Assembly: GCF_035594125.1 (NCBI RefSeq)
Contig: NC_087156.1
Coordinates: 13,545,497 to 13,609,496 of the forward strand
Source of the DNA: Scylla paramamosain
Taxonomy: Eukaryota > Arthropoda > Malacostraca > Decapoda > Portunidae
Direction of reading: 5' to 3'
Length of the DNA stretch: 64,000 bases
This document shows, one piece after another, positions 41,901 to 55,439 of this stretch. The translations under genes were made by a program, and so were the position numbers. How positions within the stretch are numbered: position 1 is the first letter of the stretch; each line of letters opens with the position of its first letter. The notes beneath the pieces are model-generated. The model saw nothing but the letters and a program-made list of their open reading frames with translations. It made no database searches and was not told the origin of the DNA.

Positions 41901-42240
41901 AAAAGTTGAGGGGGGTGTCAAGACACTTAGGGTCGTCGACGGAAAGGCAGTCCGACCTTGGGACATTTATGGTCCCCTCCCCAGATGGGGACTCCGAGGC
42001 TGGTGTAGGTGTCGCCATGATGATTTTTAAAATTTTTGAGTGAAGGGTGTGTGTGTTATTAGGTGCTTGTAGTTTTGTGTGGAGGAAGAGAGTTGTCTTT
42101 AGAGGGCAGGCTGTGACTGCCCCCTTGTGTTGTGAGACACAAAGGGAAACGTTCAGTGAGGTCACAGCTGGGTTTAATGATAAGTTCACAGCACCCCCTG
42201 AACAGTGCTTTAGACCTCACTGGGAGTAATTATCGTTTCG
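38945..42240 (-). mobile_element. Jockey-like non-LTR retrotransposon, copy C (near full length)
   Basis: It runs on the minus strand from a 5' leader near 42240 to a TTTATTTA-type tail at 38945-38978. It includes the whole ORF2. The leader (42019-42240) is shared with copy D up to the window edge. Unlike copies A, B and D it has no TA array at its ends, only AT-rich DNA. The true 5' end may lie further upstream, in or beyond the esterase-like fragment. Confidence 0.88.
39062..42018 (-). pseudogene. LINE ORF2, copy C: endonuclease plus reverse transcriptase
   Basis: ATG at 42018 starts [19 protein letters not shown]. The endonuclease follows: [43 protein letters not shown] and [14 protein letters not shown] has LDISKAFDRVWH, GVPQGSVLSP and HSYADDTTLHF. 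Breaks are a 5-bp deletion near 41830 (after EHHLS), a Trp-to-stop TAG at 41169-41171, a TGA at 39717-39719 and an 8-bp deletion of the G-run near 39535. It has Glu codon GAG where copies A and B share a stop. The enzyme is inactive but complete in outline, giving the architecture of the family. Confidence 0.9.
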
Positions 42241-42329
42241 GCAGGTGTCTACTGCCTCCTCCTCCTCTAAGCAAGTCTATTTTATTCAAAATACTTCTAC
42301 AGAGTGTAGAAGCTTAAGCTATTTCTCAC

Positions 42330-42874
42330 CTTCCCTATGCTAGCTACCTTTCTAGATTTAACTAATTTGTCCTTCGTTTTCTCCTCAATACCCCTTCTTC
42401 ACTCCCGACTAATGAAAAAAGCGCTGGAGTGCAGTTACTTTCCGCTCGAGTGTTCCGGCCAAAACACGAACAAACCTGGCGTACAAGGTGTCCCTACCAT
42501 AGAAAAGGTCCCAGTGGCTGATGAACGTCCATCCATTACTCTTACAATGATTCGCGAGCCTACGATTCACTGTAATAGCCCTGAACAGCCACTCAGCACC
42601 AACTCCCCTCCTCGGCAAGACACTACATACCACAGGGATCCCACCCTTGTCCCTAATTCTGTCCAAAGCCTGTCGAAACCTCCCGATAAGCTCCTCACTC
42701 CCAACCTTACCAAGGTCATTCCCTCTTGCACTGAGAAAAGCAATGGGCTTGGTCCCACCTTTTTCCAGGCACGTGTCTAGCCTATCAGCTACCTTCCTTA
42801 TCCCGGTCCCCGGCAAACACACCCTCGACCTACGCTTCCTATCCCTAGCACAGAACGCACTAAGTGCCTAATCT

Positions 42875-42877
<3 letters not shown>
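42330..42877 (-). pseudogene. SGNH-hydrolase (esterase-like) domain fragment of a LINE-type ORF1
   Basis: On the minus strand the frame from about 42870 reads AFCARDRKRRSRVCLPGTG, DRLDTCLEKGG, FLSARGNDLGKVGSEELI and VVCSVLPRRG. It ends SNGWTFISHWDLFYG, RDTLYARFVRVLAGTLE and LQRFFH, with a stop at 42409. The GND block and spacing fit SGNH/GDSL-type hydrolases, known in ORF1 of some non-LTR elements. The N-terminal GDS block is cut off at the TA array at 42878. The DGVH-type block with the catalytic Asp and His is missing, apparently by an in-frame deletion after DTLYAR. It could be ORF1 of LINE copy C (same strand, directly upstream) or a separate element. Confidence 0.6.

Positions 42878-42955
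<78 letters not shown>
42878..42955. repeat. (TA)n microsatellite at the truncation point of the esterase fragment
   Basis: 78-bp TA array. Confidence 0.97.
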
Positions 42956-42956
<1 letters not shown>

Positions 42957-43155
42957 TTTCTTTCTTTATTTTTTTTTGCAAGCTCATATGCCGCCAATCT
43001 GTGCCAGTCTCTTGTTGTTGCTGTGGTCTTTCTTGAGATGGTGGTCGTGGTGATAGTGGTGGTGGTGGTACTGATGGTGGTAGTGGCGTTTGTGGTGCGT
43101 ATATGTGGGGTAGGGGGGAAGGGTTAGCTGTCGCAGTCATCATCTTTTTATTACT

Positions 43156-43157
<2 letters not shown>

Positions 43158-43181
<24 letters not shown>
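43158..43181. repeat. (GA)n microsatellite, short
   Basis: About 24 bp, immediately upstream of the leader of the next LINE. Confidence 0.9.
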
Positions 43182-43187
<6 letters not shown>

Positions 43188-43483
43188 CACATCTTGGCAG
43201 TCTCCCATACCTCTGGGCCTCCTGCACCCCCCTAGGCCTACAGCGGTCAGTGAAGTTTCTGGACTGCTGCAGGAATGCCTTCCCCTCAACTTTAACAAGA
43301 AAAATCCAGAAACTCTCCAAGAAAATAGCAAAAAATGGCCTAATTAAGAACACTACACAGCTTCCCGCCTGATCCACCAGTGCCACCAAACGTAAACAAC
43401 CCCAGGCCGCCTTCATCCACGGTATTTCCTTTCTCCTGGCTCCCGCTTGTTGCTGTTGCTGGGAAAACTCATTTTCTACTGTC

Positions 43484-44395
43484 ATGACGCAACCCCCAAA
43501 TACACGAAGCAATAGTAGGAAAAGGGACAAGAGGGAAAATATGGACGAAGTGGCAAAGAACTCAAGAGATGGCGCCACGGTCAACCACAACACAGCAGCC
43601 GACACAAACATGGGCGAGCAGAAGCAAGACTCCCTGTCAACCACCACCACCACCACCACCACCACTGCTATACCTGAAGTGACCGACATAATCTCCAGGG
43701 AACTGAAAAATGCCAACTTATCAGGTGATATGCTATCCCTAGTCAACATTATTGGTAAAGTTATTCAGTCACAATTTGACACCTACCTTATAAAACTTGA
43801 CAAGCTTAATAATGCTAAGGATGAAAAGATTTCATATCTGGAATCAAAAGTCTCTGCTCTAGAAATCAAGGTTACTGAACTTCAAGACACCATTGATGAT
43901 GTAGATCAATATGAGAGACGAGACACAGTCATAATTAGTGGCCCTTCCCTGCCTGATGAGTCAACACATGAAAACCCTTCTGACCAAATAGTGAACACAA
44001 TAAAACAACACCTTCACATAAACATGACACCCTCAGACATAAATGTTGCTCATCGCCTGGGTCCAAAACAACAAGGTAAAAAAAGACCAATCATTGTAAA
44101 ACTCCAAAACCGTGCCAAAAAGTCTGAATTAGTCCAAGCCTGTATCACAGTTAAGCCACAATTATACATAAATGAATCACTCACCCCCAAACGACGATCA
44201 ATCTACACAGTGGTACACAACATTAGAGCACAACACAAGCACCTCTTCCAGCAGTGCTACACTTCTGACGGAAAGATCATTGTCAAATTAAAAAATTCCA
44301 CCTCAAAATACATTATAACATCAGAATCAACCCTGGCTTCATTCCTGGAAAAGCACCCAGTATTTAAACCAGCAGCAACCTCACAAAAATCATAA
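43484..44395 (+). CDS. LINE E ORF1 protein (coiled coil plus RRM-like RNA-binding)
   Basis: An intact 303-residue frame starts MTQPPNTRSNSRKRDKREN. It has a basic N-terminus and a Thr run from ACC repeats (about residues 53-61). A coiled coil follows at about residues 95-140 (DEKISYLESKVSALEIKVTE). Then comes YERRDTVIISGPSLP, an RRM-like domain with NVAHRLGPKQ…KKRPIIVKL, and a C-terminal domain with YINESLTPKRRSIY. This is the layout of L1-type ORF1 proteins, which bind element RNA and act as chaperones. No stops or frameshifts. It is upstream of and on the same strand as ORF2. Confidence 0.85.
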   Translation: MTQPPNTRSNSRKRDKRENMDEVAKNSRDGATVNHNTAADTNMGEQKQDSLSTTTTTTTTTAIPEVTDIISRELKNANLSGDMLSLVNIIGKVIQSQFDTYLIKLDKLNNAKDEKISYLESKVSALEIKVTELQDTIDDVDQYERRDTVIISGPSLPDESTHENPSDQIVNTIKQHLHINMTPSDINVAHRLGPKQQGKKRPIIVKLQNRAKKSELVQACITVKPQLYINESLTPKRRSIYTVVHNIRAQHKHLFQQCYTSDGKIIVKLKNSTSKYIITSESTLASFLEKHPVFKPAATSQKS

Positions 44396-44741
44396 AGCCA
44401 TTGTAAAAGCATTCAAGTTATCAAATTGGTCAATGATACACAAGAGTGTGACATCAGTAATGATGTTTATATTACCTTTTATTGGACTATAACCCAAATA
44501 GTGCATTCCTAATGCAGACAATTATTTCTCTGCACCCGTTTTTTGTTCTCCATTCTTCTTAAAACTTGCATCACTTTATTCTTTCTAACAACCCCTACCT
44601 TTAACTTACCTTCTACCTCTTTTTTCTAATATTATACCACTCTATCCTCTCTTTTACACTCTTACCCTTCCAAATCTATATTCATACTCCTACCTCACTC
44701 ACATATCCTGTATTTTTACTTCTTATCTCTCAGCTTATTCT

Positions 44742-47738
44742 ATGAATCTACCTGACATAAATTTATATAACGCTCTCTTTGACAATGAAGAAATAAATGA
44801 TAGAAACAGTATAGATCTAGAAATAATCAATGCTATGCATGAATCAATTAACATAGATAATATTTGTAAATATCATGACATTCACTCCTACAATCTATCA
44901 CTTCCTACAAATTGCCCAGACTATTTGAATATATTTCATGTTAATATTCGATCTTTGAACAAAAATTATGATAAACTCATTTCCCTTATTACTTCTCTTC
45001 CTAAAATTCCTGATATCCTTTGCCTCAGTGAAACATGGCTCAGTCCGAACACAGCACCACTCCATGAAATTAATGGTTTTAAATCTTGCCACATATTTAG
45101 ACCTGTTGGATATGGTGGTGTTGCCATATATGTCAAGGACAGTATCTCCAGTAGCCCACAAATTGATTATTGTATGTGTACGGACAGCATCGAACTTTGC
45201 ACAGTTAAGATCACTGTTGGAAATACCAGCTACGTCATTTCTTCCCTTTACCGTCCCCATAGTAAACACCACCAAGTAAAGGAATTCACTGACCTTATGG
45301 ATGAATTACTTTCACAAAATTTTTTCATGAATAATAAATGCATCATAACTGGGGATTTCAACATTAACTTATTGGAACACAATGATCATCCACCAACAAA
45401 CAACTTCTTGAGCATGATGCAGTCTTGTAACTACATTCCACACATATCACGCCCTACACGATTCCCTGATGACAACTCCACAGCAACTCCTTCCCTTCTA
45501 GACCACATATGGACAAACTTTACAGCCCCTTCTTCTCCTGGGATTCTTTTTTTTCTCCCCTGAGTGACCATCTCCCAATATATCTGAACCTCCCCATCAT
45601 AGAAAAGTTAAATGAGACCCACAAATTATCTTTCAGGATAAAAAATATTGAAAATTGTGCTAAATTTCAAGCTAAACTATCAGAAGTAAACTGGTATTCT
45701 CTATTAACTCACCATGATACAAACATAAATTGCAATGTATTCTTAGACACAATTTACAGCTTATATTACTCTTCATTCCCCAAAGCAACAAAGCAAATCT
45801 CAACTAAAAGACTTCAAAACCCATGGATCACTCAAGGTATTATAAAATCTATACATCACAAATATAATTTGTATATATCTTATAAATTGGGGATCATTGA
45901 TTTTGATGTGTATAAAGAATTTAGAAACTACCTAACAAAGTTAATTCAAATCACAAAGCAAAATTACTACCTACAAAGATTTTCTGACTTTCGTTTAAGC
46001 ACCAAAAAGATATGGCTAACTATAAATGAACTCTCTATTAAAAAATCCAGCTCTACTACAAAATCAGTTTTTCTCAATAATGAAATTTTTGACACCCAAC
46101 TTGAAGTATCAGAGGCATTTAATGACCACTTTACAAATATTGCCCCAAAACTTGCTAACAAACTGCCTCCCACAGACACCTCCCCAAAATCATTCCTTCG
46201 CGGAAACTATCTTCACTCCATGGTGATGCCTCTCGTAACACCCGATGACACAATACAAGTAATAAATGCCCTCAAAAATAAAAAAAGGACATATTGACGA
46301 AATACCTATCCATATAATAAAACAATATAATACATTATTTTCCATACCCCTCACAATCCTTTTTAACCAATCAATTAGCACAGGAATGTTTCCAGAAAAA
46401 TTTAAACTTGCTAAAATTATTCCAATACATAAAACTGGTAGCAAAACTGATCTTTGTAATTACAGACCAATCTCTATATTATCAAACTTCTCAAAAATAT
46501 TTGAATCTTTAATGAAATATCAACTTATGCTATACCTGAAGAAAAGAGATATTTTAAATAATAGGCAGTTTGGCTTTAGATCAGGATTAAACACCTTTGA
46601 TGCCATAAACACTTTCACGTCAGACCTTTATACTGCACTTAACAAAAACAAATCCATACTTTCAGTCTTTATAGATTTTAGTAAGGCATTTGACACAGTC
46701 CAATCCAGTATCCTCCTTGATAAAATGTACCACTATGGTGTCCGGGGTTGTGTCCATGACTGGTTTCGATCATATTTAAATAACAGACAACAGTACACCA
46801 TTTTCAGCAACACCTCATCCTCAACTAAACCTGTAGAGTTAGGAGTACCTCAAGGAAGTATACTGGGTCCTATCCTTTTTTTTATATACATCAATGACAT
46901 CTCTAACATTTCTGACACTCTCCACACTATACTATTTGCAGATGATGCCACATTCTATTTGATAGGAGAAAATCCAACAGAACTAATTAATAAGACAAAT
47001 ATAGAACTTCAAAAATTCTCAAACTGGTGCCTGGCTAACAAACTTACAGTTAATACCACAAAAACTCATTATATTCTATTCACTAAGACTATTACCATAC
47101 ACCAACCTCTACCCAACCTAACCATACTAAATGAAAGTATCTTACAAGTAGACAAAATAAAATTCCTTGGTGTAATTTTTGACAAACACCTAACTTTTAA
47201 GCACCACATCTCCAATCTCTGTCTACGGCTATCCAGAATCATTCCCCTATTTCTCAAAGTAAAACACTTTGCCCCAATTAAAATTCTTAAATGTATGTAC
47301 TATGCTCATATATACCCACACCTTACCTATTGTAATCCCATCTGGTCCCAAACCTACCCTTGTCATCTATCCCAGGTTAATATACTTCATAAGAAAATTA
47401 TTAGAATATTAACAAACAGTGATTTTAATGAACATACTCAACCATTATTTAAAAGTCTCAATATCCTAAACCTTGCTGATTTATCTCAACTCTCCATTGC
47501 ATCATTCATGTACAAAACATTAAATTTAAGTAACTACAATACACAACCTTTACACAATTACGAAACTCGAAACCAGTATTCACTCTACATTCCCAGACCT
47601 AATTTAACACTGTTCAAACACTCCACCATGTATATAGGACCTAAGATTTGGAATTATTTACTAGGTGATATAAAACAATCAAAGAGTCTATCTTGCTTCA
47701 AAACAAAATTAAAGAGTCATTTGTTATACGCTTATTAG
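44742..47738 (+). pseudogene. LINE E ORF2: endonuclease plus reverse transcriptase, two homopolymer frameshifts
   Basis: It starts MNLPDINLYNALFDNEEIND. The endonuclease has IFHVNIRSLNKNYDKL, CLSETWLSPN, CIITGDFNINLLEH and LSDHLPIYLNLP. The linker has KRLQNPWITQGI. RT shows NYRPISILSNFSKIFE, motif A FIDFSKAFDTVQ, GVPQGSILGPILF and the catalytic LFADDATFY (about 46940). It ends FKTKLKSHLLYAY. The frame changes twice: near an 8-T run at 45547-45554 (one base short) and at a 7-A run at 46280-46286 (one base extra). All catalytic motifs are present. Without these two indels the ORF would be open throughout, so it is either very young or affected by assembly error. Confidence 0.88.
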
Positions 47739-47969
47739 TTATACACATGTTATACGCTTGTTATATGTTATATGTTATACGCTAGCTCATCAGACATTAC
47801 CCTCATGTACTAGTATCATCACAGTAGTCAATAATTCATGTGAAATGGCAATAGTGAAAAGTATATATAATAATATACTATATTTTCTTGTATCTTATTT
47901 ATTCAACTTTCTCCTAGTATTGATAAATTCTTCATGCATTTACATTGTATTATTAGCGTCAGTATCTTT

Positions 47970-47978
47970 CTTCTTCTT

Positions 47979-48009
<31 letters not shown>

Positions 48010-48027
48010 TTATTATTATTATTATTA

Positions 48028-48085
<58 letters not shown>
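47970..48085. repeat. (TTC)n-(TTA)n compound microsatellite
   Basis: TTC then TTA trinucleotide repeats, in the 3' region of LINE E. Confidence 0.95.
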
Positions 48086-48614
48086 GTATTTGTTAAAGTG
48101 CTATTTTATCTTCTGTTCTGTGCAATTTATTCCAAAATCAGTATTATTAGGTATTAACAAAGGTAATTTGTGCTTCATATGAGGAGTTCCTTTAGACTTA
48201 GCAACTTATTTATATTTTCATATACCCATATTATTATTATTATAGGTACAAATTTAGAAATTTAGATTCCCTGTTATTGCACAAGGTAAAAACTCAAGGA
48301 TAATTCTTCATTATATGGACAAGTGTTTTATTACTCTAATATATAGGATTAAATGTTCTTCTTCTTCTTTCTTTTTTTTTTTATTTTAAGTTACTTTTAT
48401 AATTAGTCCTAATATATAAATATATATAATTTTTTTTTTTTTTGTCTGCCCATAAAGCAGTTGCTTGCTAAGGGCTGTTTGTTTGTTATAAAATTATATT
48501 AAGTTCTTAACTCAACTGTAAAATGACAAACATAATAAAGTGTTTAAAGTGTTTTAAAGTGTTTAACATGATGCAGTATATTCCAGACCTCGTACTAACC
48601 CGCATCTGCCTGTC

Positions 48615-48616
<2 letters not shown>

Positions 48617-48695
<79 letters not shown>
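48617..48695. repeat. (TA)n microsatellite
   Basis: 79-bp TA array downstream of LINE E. Confidence 0.97.
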
Positions 48696-50096
<1,401 letters not shown>

Positions 50097-51301
50097 GACG
50101 TGCAGCAGTGTGGGTGTCGAGAGCAGAGCAAACGGTCAAATGTACGGCGACGGGCTAGTGTTTGCATGCGCCGCGTGGGGCGTGCAGTTTGTATCTAAAA
50201 GAGGAAGGCATGTGGTCGGGCGGGGACAAGGAGGAGGAGGAGGAGGAGGCGCAGCGTAGCGGGGTCTGGATGGCTTGCAGGATTATGTGACGCTCAGAGG
50301 CAGCTTCCCTACACTGTAAGCTTCTATTGTATTCTATGTCGCCTGGTGGGGCTGTGGCACTCCCTGCAGGTTATTGGCTCAGGAAGGTGAGGTAATGTTG
50401 GATGTTAGTGTGGTACTCTGCTGTGGGTGATGAGTTGTGTTTGTAATGATACAGCGCCCAAAGTTTGTAAAAGTGATGCAGGTTGTAGAGTATAAATACA
50501 GTGACATCATCACCACTATAGTCTCTCCCTTTACGCTGTGACGGAATGATGTAGTTGTGGTGATGTAGTCTGGGATAATGATGTACACTAGAAAAACAAA
50601 TAAAAATCCCAGTAATATCAACAGTTCCATTCTCGTGAAAGGTTCAGTGTTCCTCCATTATTTTGTTTATCTTCAGTATTTCCACTTTATGTTCACTTAA
50701 CTTGACAAGTGTGTTCCACGTGTGTCCCTAGGCGAAAAAAAAGTGCCTTCTCCTTATCTTGATTTATACGAAACTTTTTTTTAACGGTGTTCTCTGTTAA
50801 ACACTATTCTCTTTTTTGTGTGCCTTCTTTTTGGTGTATGTTTGTAGCTACAAGCAAGTTTGTCCCGAAAAGAAAAGAAAAAATATCATACTGTTATTAT
50901 ATTCCTTTATCATATTCTCACAGAGAACAATTTTAAGCAATGTATAGAGCTACACTTCAGCCTCACCTCCATCTCATTTTAATTTGTCAGTAGAAACGAA
51001 AAATCTAAGTTCTTTTCCATCTTTTCTTTCATACAGATAATTTTTCGTCTTTAATAATGTATAGGATTAAAATATAGCCTCACTTCCTCTGTCTCCTTTT
51101 TGCCGTGATATGTTTTGACCCTACACGCTGGTATGGTCCGCCTGCCCCTCTTGTCCGTCCCCTTCCCCCTGACAGACCCGCGTGTGGCTTCCCAAATGGT
51201 CATCCAATATTGCTCTTAAAAATGGTCCCGTGATGCGTCTACAGAATGTTGGGTGGCTGGGGTTGGGGGGGAGGGGACTAATGTGGCTCTCTGGCCTAGA
51301 A

Positions 51302-51425
<124 letters not shown>

Positions 51426-52674
51426 TCGAATTATAATTTCACTGAATGGTTTAAAAACATATTCACGCGTTGTTCATGAGCCATCACTTCCCAGCTGCAG
51501 CATCAGCAGGAGGAGGAGGGGGATAAGGAAAGAATACAAAGGAATACAAAGGAATGCAACGGAAGACCAAACCTTGAGGTATTGACGAGGCTGTTTGGAT
51601 AACTATTCTTCATGAACTATTATTGTGAGATACAGGATAGTACAGAAGGTTCCTCCCCACCAATCCCTCCAGCAGAAGCTGACAAGAAACAGGAATTGAT
51701 ACCATGTGGTATAGAAAAACCACATAGAACTTGAGAGAAAAGGGAGAGAAAGAGTTCTGGTTTGTCTGTTTGTGAGGGATTGAGTGAGTGTTTGTTTGTG
51801 AGGGAGAGTGTAAATGCATGATAGTTGTATGATGTGGTGTGTGCGTAGCGCAGGTGAAGGCATAGTTTGGTTGTTGAGGGGTGGTGCAGCATCCTTGCGT
51901 TGCGCTTTCCAGGGAGGCGGCAGTCAGTCAGGCCACAGCTTTGGTCACTGGGTTTGTGTACCTTCCCTTTAGGAGCTGCATACACAGGTTGTCCCCTGCA
52001 ACTTTGACCTCTAGTACTTAAAATCACAAAGTTGATCAATAACAGGAGAATGCGGACGAAGAAAATGAGGATTACATGTGATTACATAGGATAACCAAAA
52101 CAGAAACACTATCACAGGTCTTTACACATCGCTTTGGAATTAATTTAGATTAACTACCCTTTAGTAAAGTAAGCTAGAGCAGTGTATGACTTCTGCCAAA
52201 CCGACACGCCCTTGTGCTTGTGCTGGCGTGGGAAAACCATCGTGCAGTGTGGGGAAAACTGGCTGCATTTTGATTGGAAAGAATGAAGTGAAGTGAGATT
52301 CTAGTATTATTCCTATGGAAGAAAAGGAAGAGAATTAGAAGGAGGAGGAGGAGATGGTGGCGGTGGCGGCGGTGGTGGTGGTGGTGGTGGTGGTAGTAGA
52401 GTTCATAATTTTTCTCTTCCATCTCCTTAGGGTGAATTGTAGAGTTTTTTACTCTTCTGAAAATTGCACGTTTTTTTTTTTTTTTTTGCTAATTGCACAA
52501 AATTTAAAAAGAATATTTCCGAAAAGACGATATTCAAATTTAAGAGAAAAAAGCTTTTTCACTTGTCTTATTCATTGTGACGTAACATTCTGAGGTAATT
52601 TGTGCGCCCACAGACAGAAACAAAGGGATGTTTGAAGTGGATGCTTTCACTAATCCCGTTATTACCCTCTAGTG

Positions 52675-53292
52675 CAGTGGTTTTCAACTCCTTTCAGGCC
52701 ACGAGCCACTAACAAAAACAAAAAGAAAATGTGGACCTTTTCAATTTTGGTTTGGACTGTAATATAGCATCTTGTGTCGTCAACTGCACACACTGACATA
52801 GTACACCAAACACCATAATAAATGACCACAAATCAAATTACACGCCCATACCTGTAAAAGAGATTGGACAAATAATACAACTAATCACCACTGCAGTTCG
52901 GTGACCACTGGCCAAAGGCACGGTGGTCCACAGCACTTGAAGACTTGTGTAGCCGCGCGGAAGCTGACAAAAATCAACAGGATGACTCGTCACTTTGACG
53001 TGTACGAGTATAGTACGAGTATGTTCTCAGGTCCTAGTCTCGGATGGCGGCGTGAATCTTGAACATTCGTTGTAGATTAAACTTAGAAGTGACTCGAAGT
53101 ATTACCTAACAGCTACAACTTAGACTGTCAATAGATCTCTTGAATAGAAATGTAATAAAATGAATAGCCAGTTATTTATTTTGATCAAATTGTTCATACT
53201 GAATTTTTCCTTTAATTTTTATCAGCAAATACAGTAGGCATCCTGTGGACCACCCTAAAGAGTCATTGTGGACCACCAATTGAGAACCATTT
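52675..53292. mobile_element. hAT-type MITE, long form (duplication copy 2)
   Basis: 618 bp flanked by 8-bp duplications CTCTAGTG (52667-52674 and 53293-53300). It starts CAGTGGTTTTCAACTC and ends TTGAGAACCATTT, and both ends carry GTGGACC-type subterminal words. It has no transposase frame, so it is non-autonomous. Copy 1 has the same target site and ends but lacks about 384 internal bases. Confidence 0.8.
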
Positions 53293-54184
53293 CTCTAGTG
53301 TGATTGTTTCATGTGGAAGGGTCAAACAATTCAAAAGGACTCTTGAGGTCTCTTGGGGACTGAATGTAATGCAGATCTTGCGAGTGATGCTTGTCAGAGA
53401 AAAGCATGTGTTCTTTAAAATTTCATTACCTTTTTTTTTTTTCTGTGCGTTTAGTTAGGTATTCATTTACTTTTATGATCAAGTGTCATCTGACTACCAC
53501 TTAATGCTTCCTTGAACTGTCTTACTACGGTTCTTTTCATGGATAAAATTCCAAATAACGTGTTTCATTTCATCAGTGCATGATTTCCCTATAAAATGAA
53601 TGGAAAGCAATCTATATGGCACGTTCCATATCCATCATTGTGTCACTTTATTATGCATACAAACACTCCTATTAACGTATCACATCCCGCCCCTGGTGTG
53701 ATTCCCCTCACCATGAATACAAATCAATCCAAACGCTACAGTTCAGCCCTGCTCATGAAACACACGCTCTGATACAACTAGGCTTTTCACTTACTTTCAG
53801 CCCTTGTTTTCTCTTTAATAGTGCGAGAGTTGACTGGCCTCTTCACTCTGATCCCTTTCACAGTTAAACTCCGTAATTCTCCCTGATTTTTATCTAACTT
53901 CCCAAACTTCTTATGACTTGAACTGATCATATATGTTTACTCACTTCCGTATGACATGAGTTGCTATAAGAGACAAGCATCAAGACACCTTCCTAACTAA
54001 ATGAACCAACGTGATTTAACTTTCTTTTCCATCCACTCTTTACCATGCGGAAATTAAGTGGTATTGTAAACTGTAACCAAATTGTTACCCTTATGATCTA
54101 TTCTAGACTCTAATAAGTGATCTGGAGACTATGATAGTAACACGCTCCCTCCACTGCACACCAGCTGTCCGTAATGTATCATGT

Positions 54185-54676
54185 TGTAGCGGGACACAAG
54201 TCACCGCTCCTAGCACTCCGTTTTCTGTTGTTTTATCACCCTTCCGTTTTCACTCTCTCTATTGCACAGGCTTTTGTCTTTCATCTCTTCTTTCCTCACT
54301 TTATACATATCTCTTACTTTTACACATTCTGTGCACGCTCTTTGACACATGTGTTACACATCTTCTAAATACATCTTATTACTCCTTTCTTCACACAGAC
54401 ATACACACACACATACACTCTCTTTTTCTATAATTTTGTATATATCATTTATTATGTTAAGTAATTTTTGTATATATTGTTCATGTTTTTGCTGAATAAA
54501 CAGAGAATACCCAGGCTAAATTTCCTTTGCCAGAGCTACACTGTTATGACACTGGAAATTGTTACCCTCCAAGGACTAAACACTGCTATGACCAAGAGTC
54601 ATAGTTGGGAGCCTACACTTCTCGCTTGAGCGACTTCCGGGCCCGGGCGGCCAAGTAGCACCTCACCTTCGCTACA
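54185..54676 (+). repeat. 5' LTR (492 bp)
   Basis: It begins TGTAGCGGG and ends TTCGCTACA, with a polyadenylation signal at 54495-54500. Compared with the 3' LTR I see about three substitutions, a 2-bp indel and a 6-bp indel. Confidence 0.95.
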
Positions 54677-54695
54677 ATTGGTGACCCCGTTGTTT
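54677..54695 (+). promoter_or_regulatory. Primer-binding site of the LTR element
   Basis: ATTGGTGACCCCGTTG directly follows the 5' LTR. Its complement ends …GGGGTCACCA, like a tRNA 3' end. The tRNA species is not identified. Confidence 0.7.
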
Positions 54696-54717
54696 TTTTT
54701 TCCGGAGTGAGCAGCCA

Positions 54718-55424
54718 GTGCTGCTATCCTCCAACCACCTAGCTAAGGCGACGCGGTCGGCTACAGGCGAATCTTCCGGCAGCTGCCCCTTCGCCGGTGT
54801 CGCCGCCTCCAGCAGCAGACCCCGGCCGCCACCCCGCCGGCCGCCGCCCCCAGCCGCCCATATGCTGCCCCCCGCCGCCCGGCCGCCCTCACGGCGCCCC
54901 CCCCACCCCCCCCGCGGCACTCTCCAGCTGTCCCTCGCCACTGGCCAGCAGTCTCTCCCAGTCGCGGACGCTCCTCCACGTAACTTCTGCTGGTCCCTCC
55001 AGTTTCCTGCTGTTACCTGGAGCCCTCCCACTGGCCTCGTCCCGCCTCCATCTTCACTGTCAAGAACAAGCTCTCAGTAGACGAGCTTGCCACTCTCGCC
55101 GATGAATTCATGGCTACCCTTCCACAAGGTCAACCAGCTGCAGTAGCCTCCATCTCAGCAGAAGACAGTACCAAGCAACTTGTTGAGCTCGTCTCACAGC
55201 TTAGACTTGAAGTGAGAGATCTTCGGAGAGAGGTCAGAGAACGCTCATACTCACGTTCGCGTTCTTCCTCCAGACACCACTTCCGGCGCCGCCAGCGTTC
55301 AAACAGTAAGACGCCGGAGACTTCTAGTTTCTCCTATTACCATGAAGAGTTCGGGAAAGACGCAAGAAATTGTAAGGCTCCCTGTACCTTCGCCAAGTCT
55401 TTAAACCCCAACAGCGAGCACTAG
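54718..55424 (+). pseudogene. Truncated gag of the LTR element
   Basis: A Pro/Ser/Ala-rich leader (54718-54990) runs, with a frame change near 55030, into FTVKNKLSVDELATLADEF. That word belongs to the end of the capsid region in this family. The capsid core itself (the WFAQ-type helix-rich part) is absent, so there is an internal deletion. Next come a Gln/Leu-rich coiled stretch, a Ser/Arg-rich basic stretch and the finger SYYHEEFGKDARNCKAPC. Its spacing fits the CHCC-type knuckle of CsRn1-like Gags, but the first Cys is replaced by Ser. The frame stops at 55424. It would not form a normal particle. Confidence 0.75.
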
Positions 55425-55439
55425 CGGCGCATAGTGTTC

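Larger units (their letters stand above)
43184..48560 (+). mobile_element. Two-ORF non-LTR retrotransposon, nearly full length (LINE E)
   Basis: It has a leader of about 300 bp, ORF1 (43484-44395), a 346-bp spacer, ORF2 (44742-47738) and an AT-rich 3' region with a TCT/TTA array (47970-48085) and AATAAA near 48534. The ends are estimated: the 5' end follows a GA array, and the 3' end lies before the TA array at 48617. Coding capacity is nearly whole. Confidence 0.8.

Noticed and set aside
42877..43749. 290-codon minus-strand frame opposite LINE E
   Set aside because: It is antisense to the ORF1 start and leader, includes repeat-encoded Val and Ser-Leu runs, and shows no domain.
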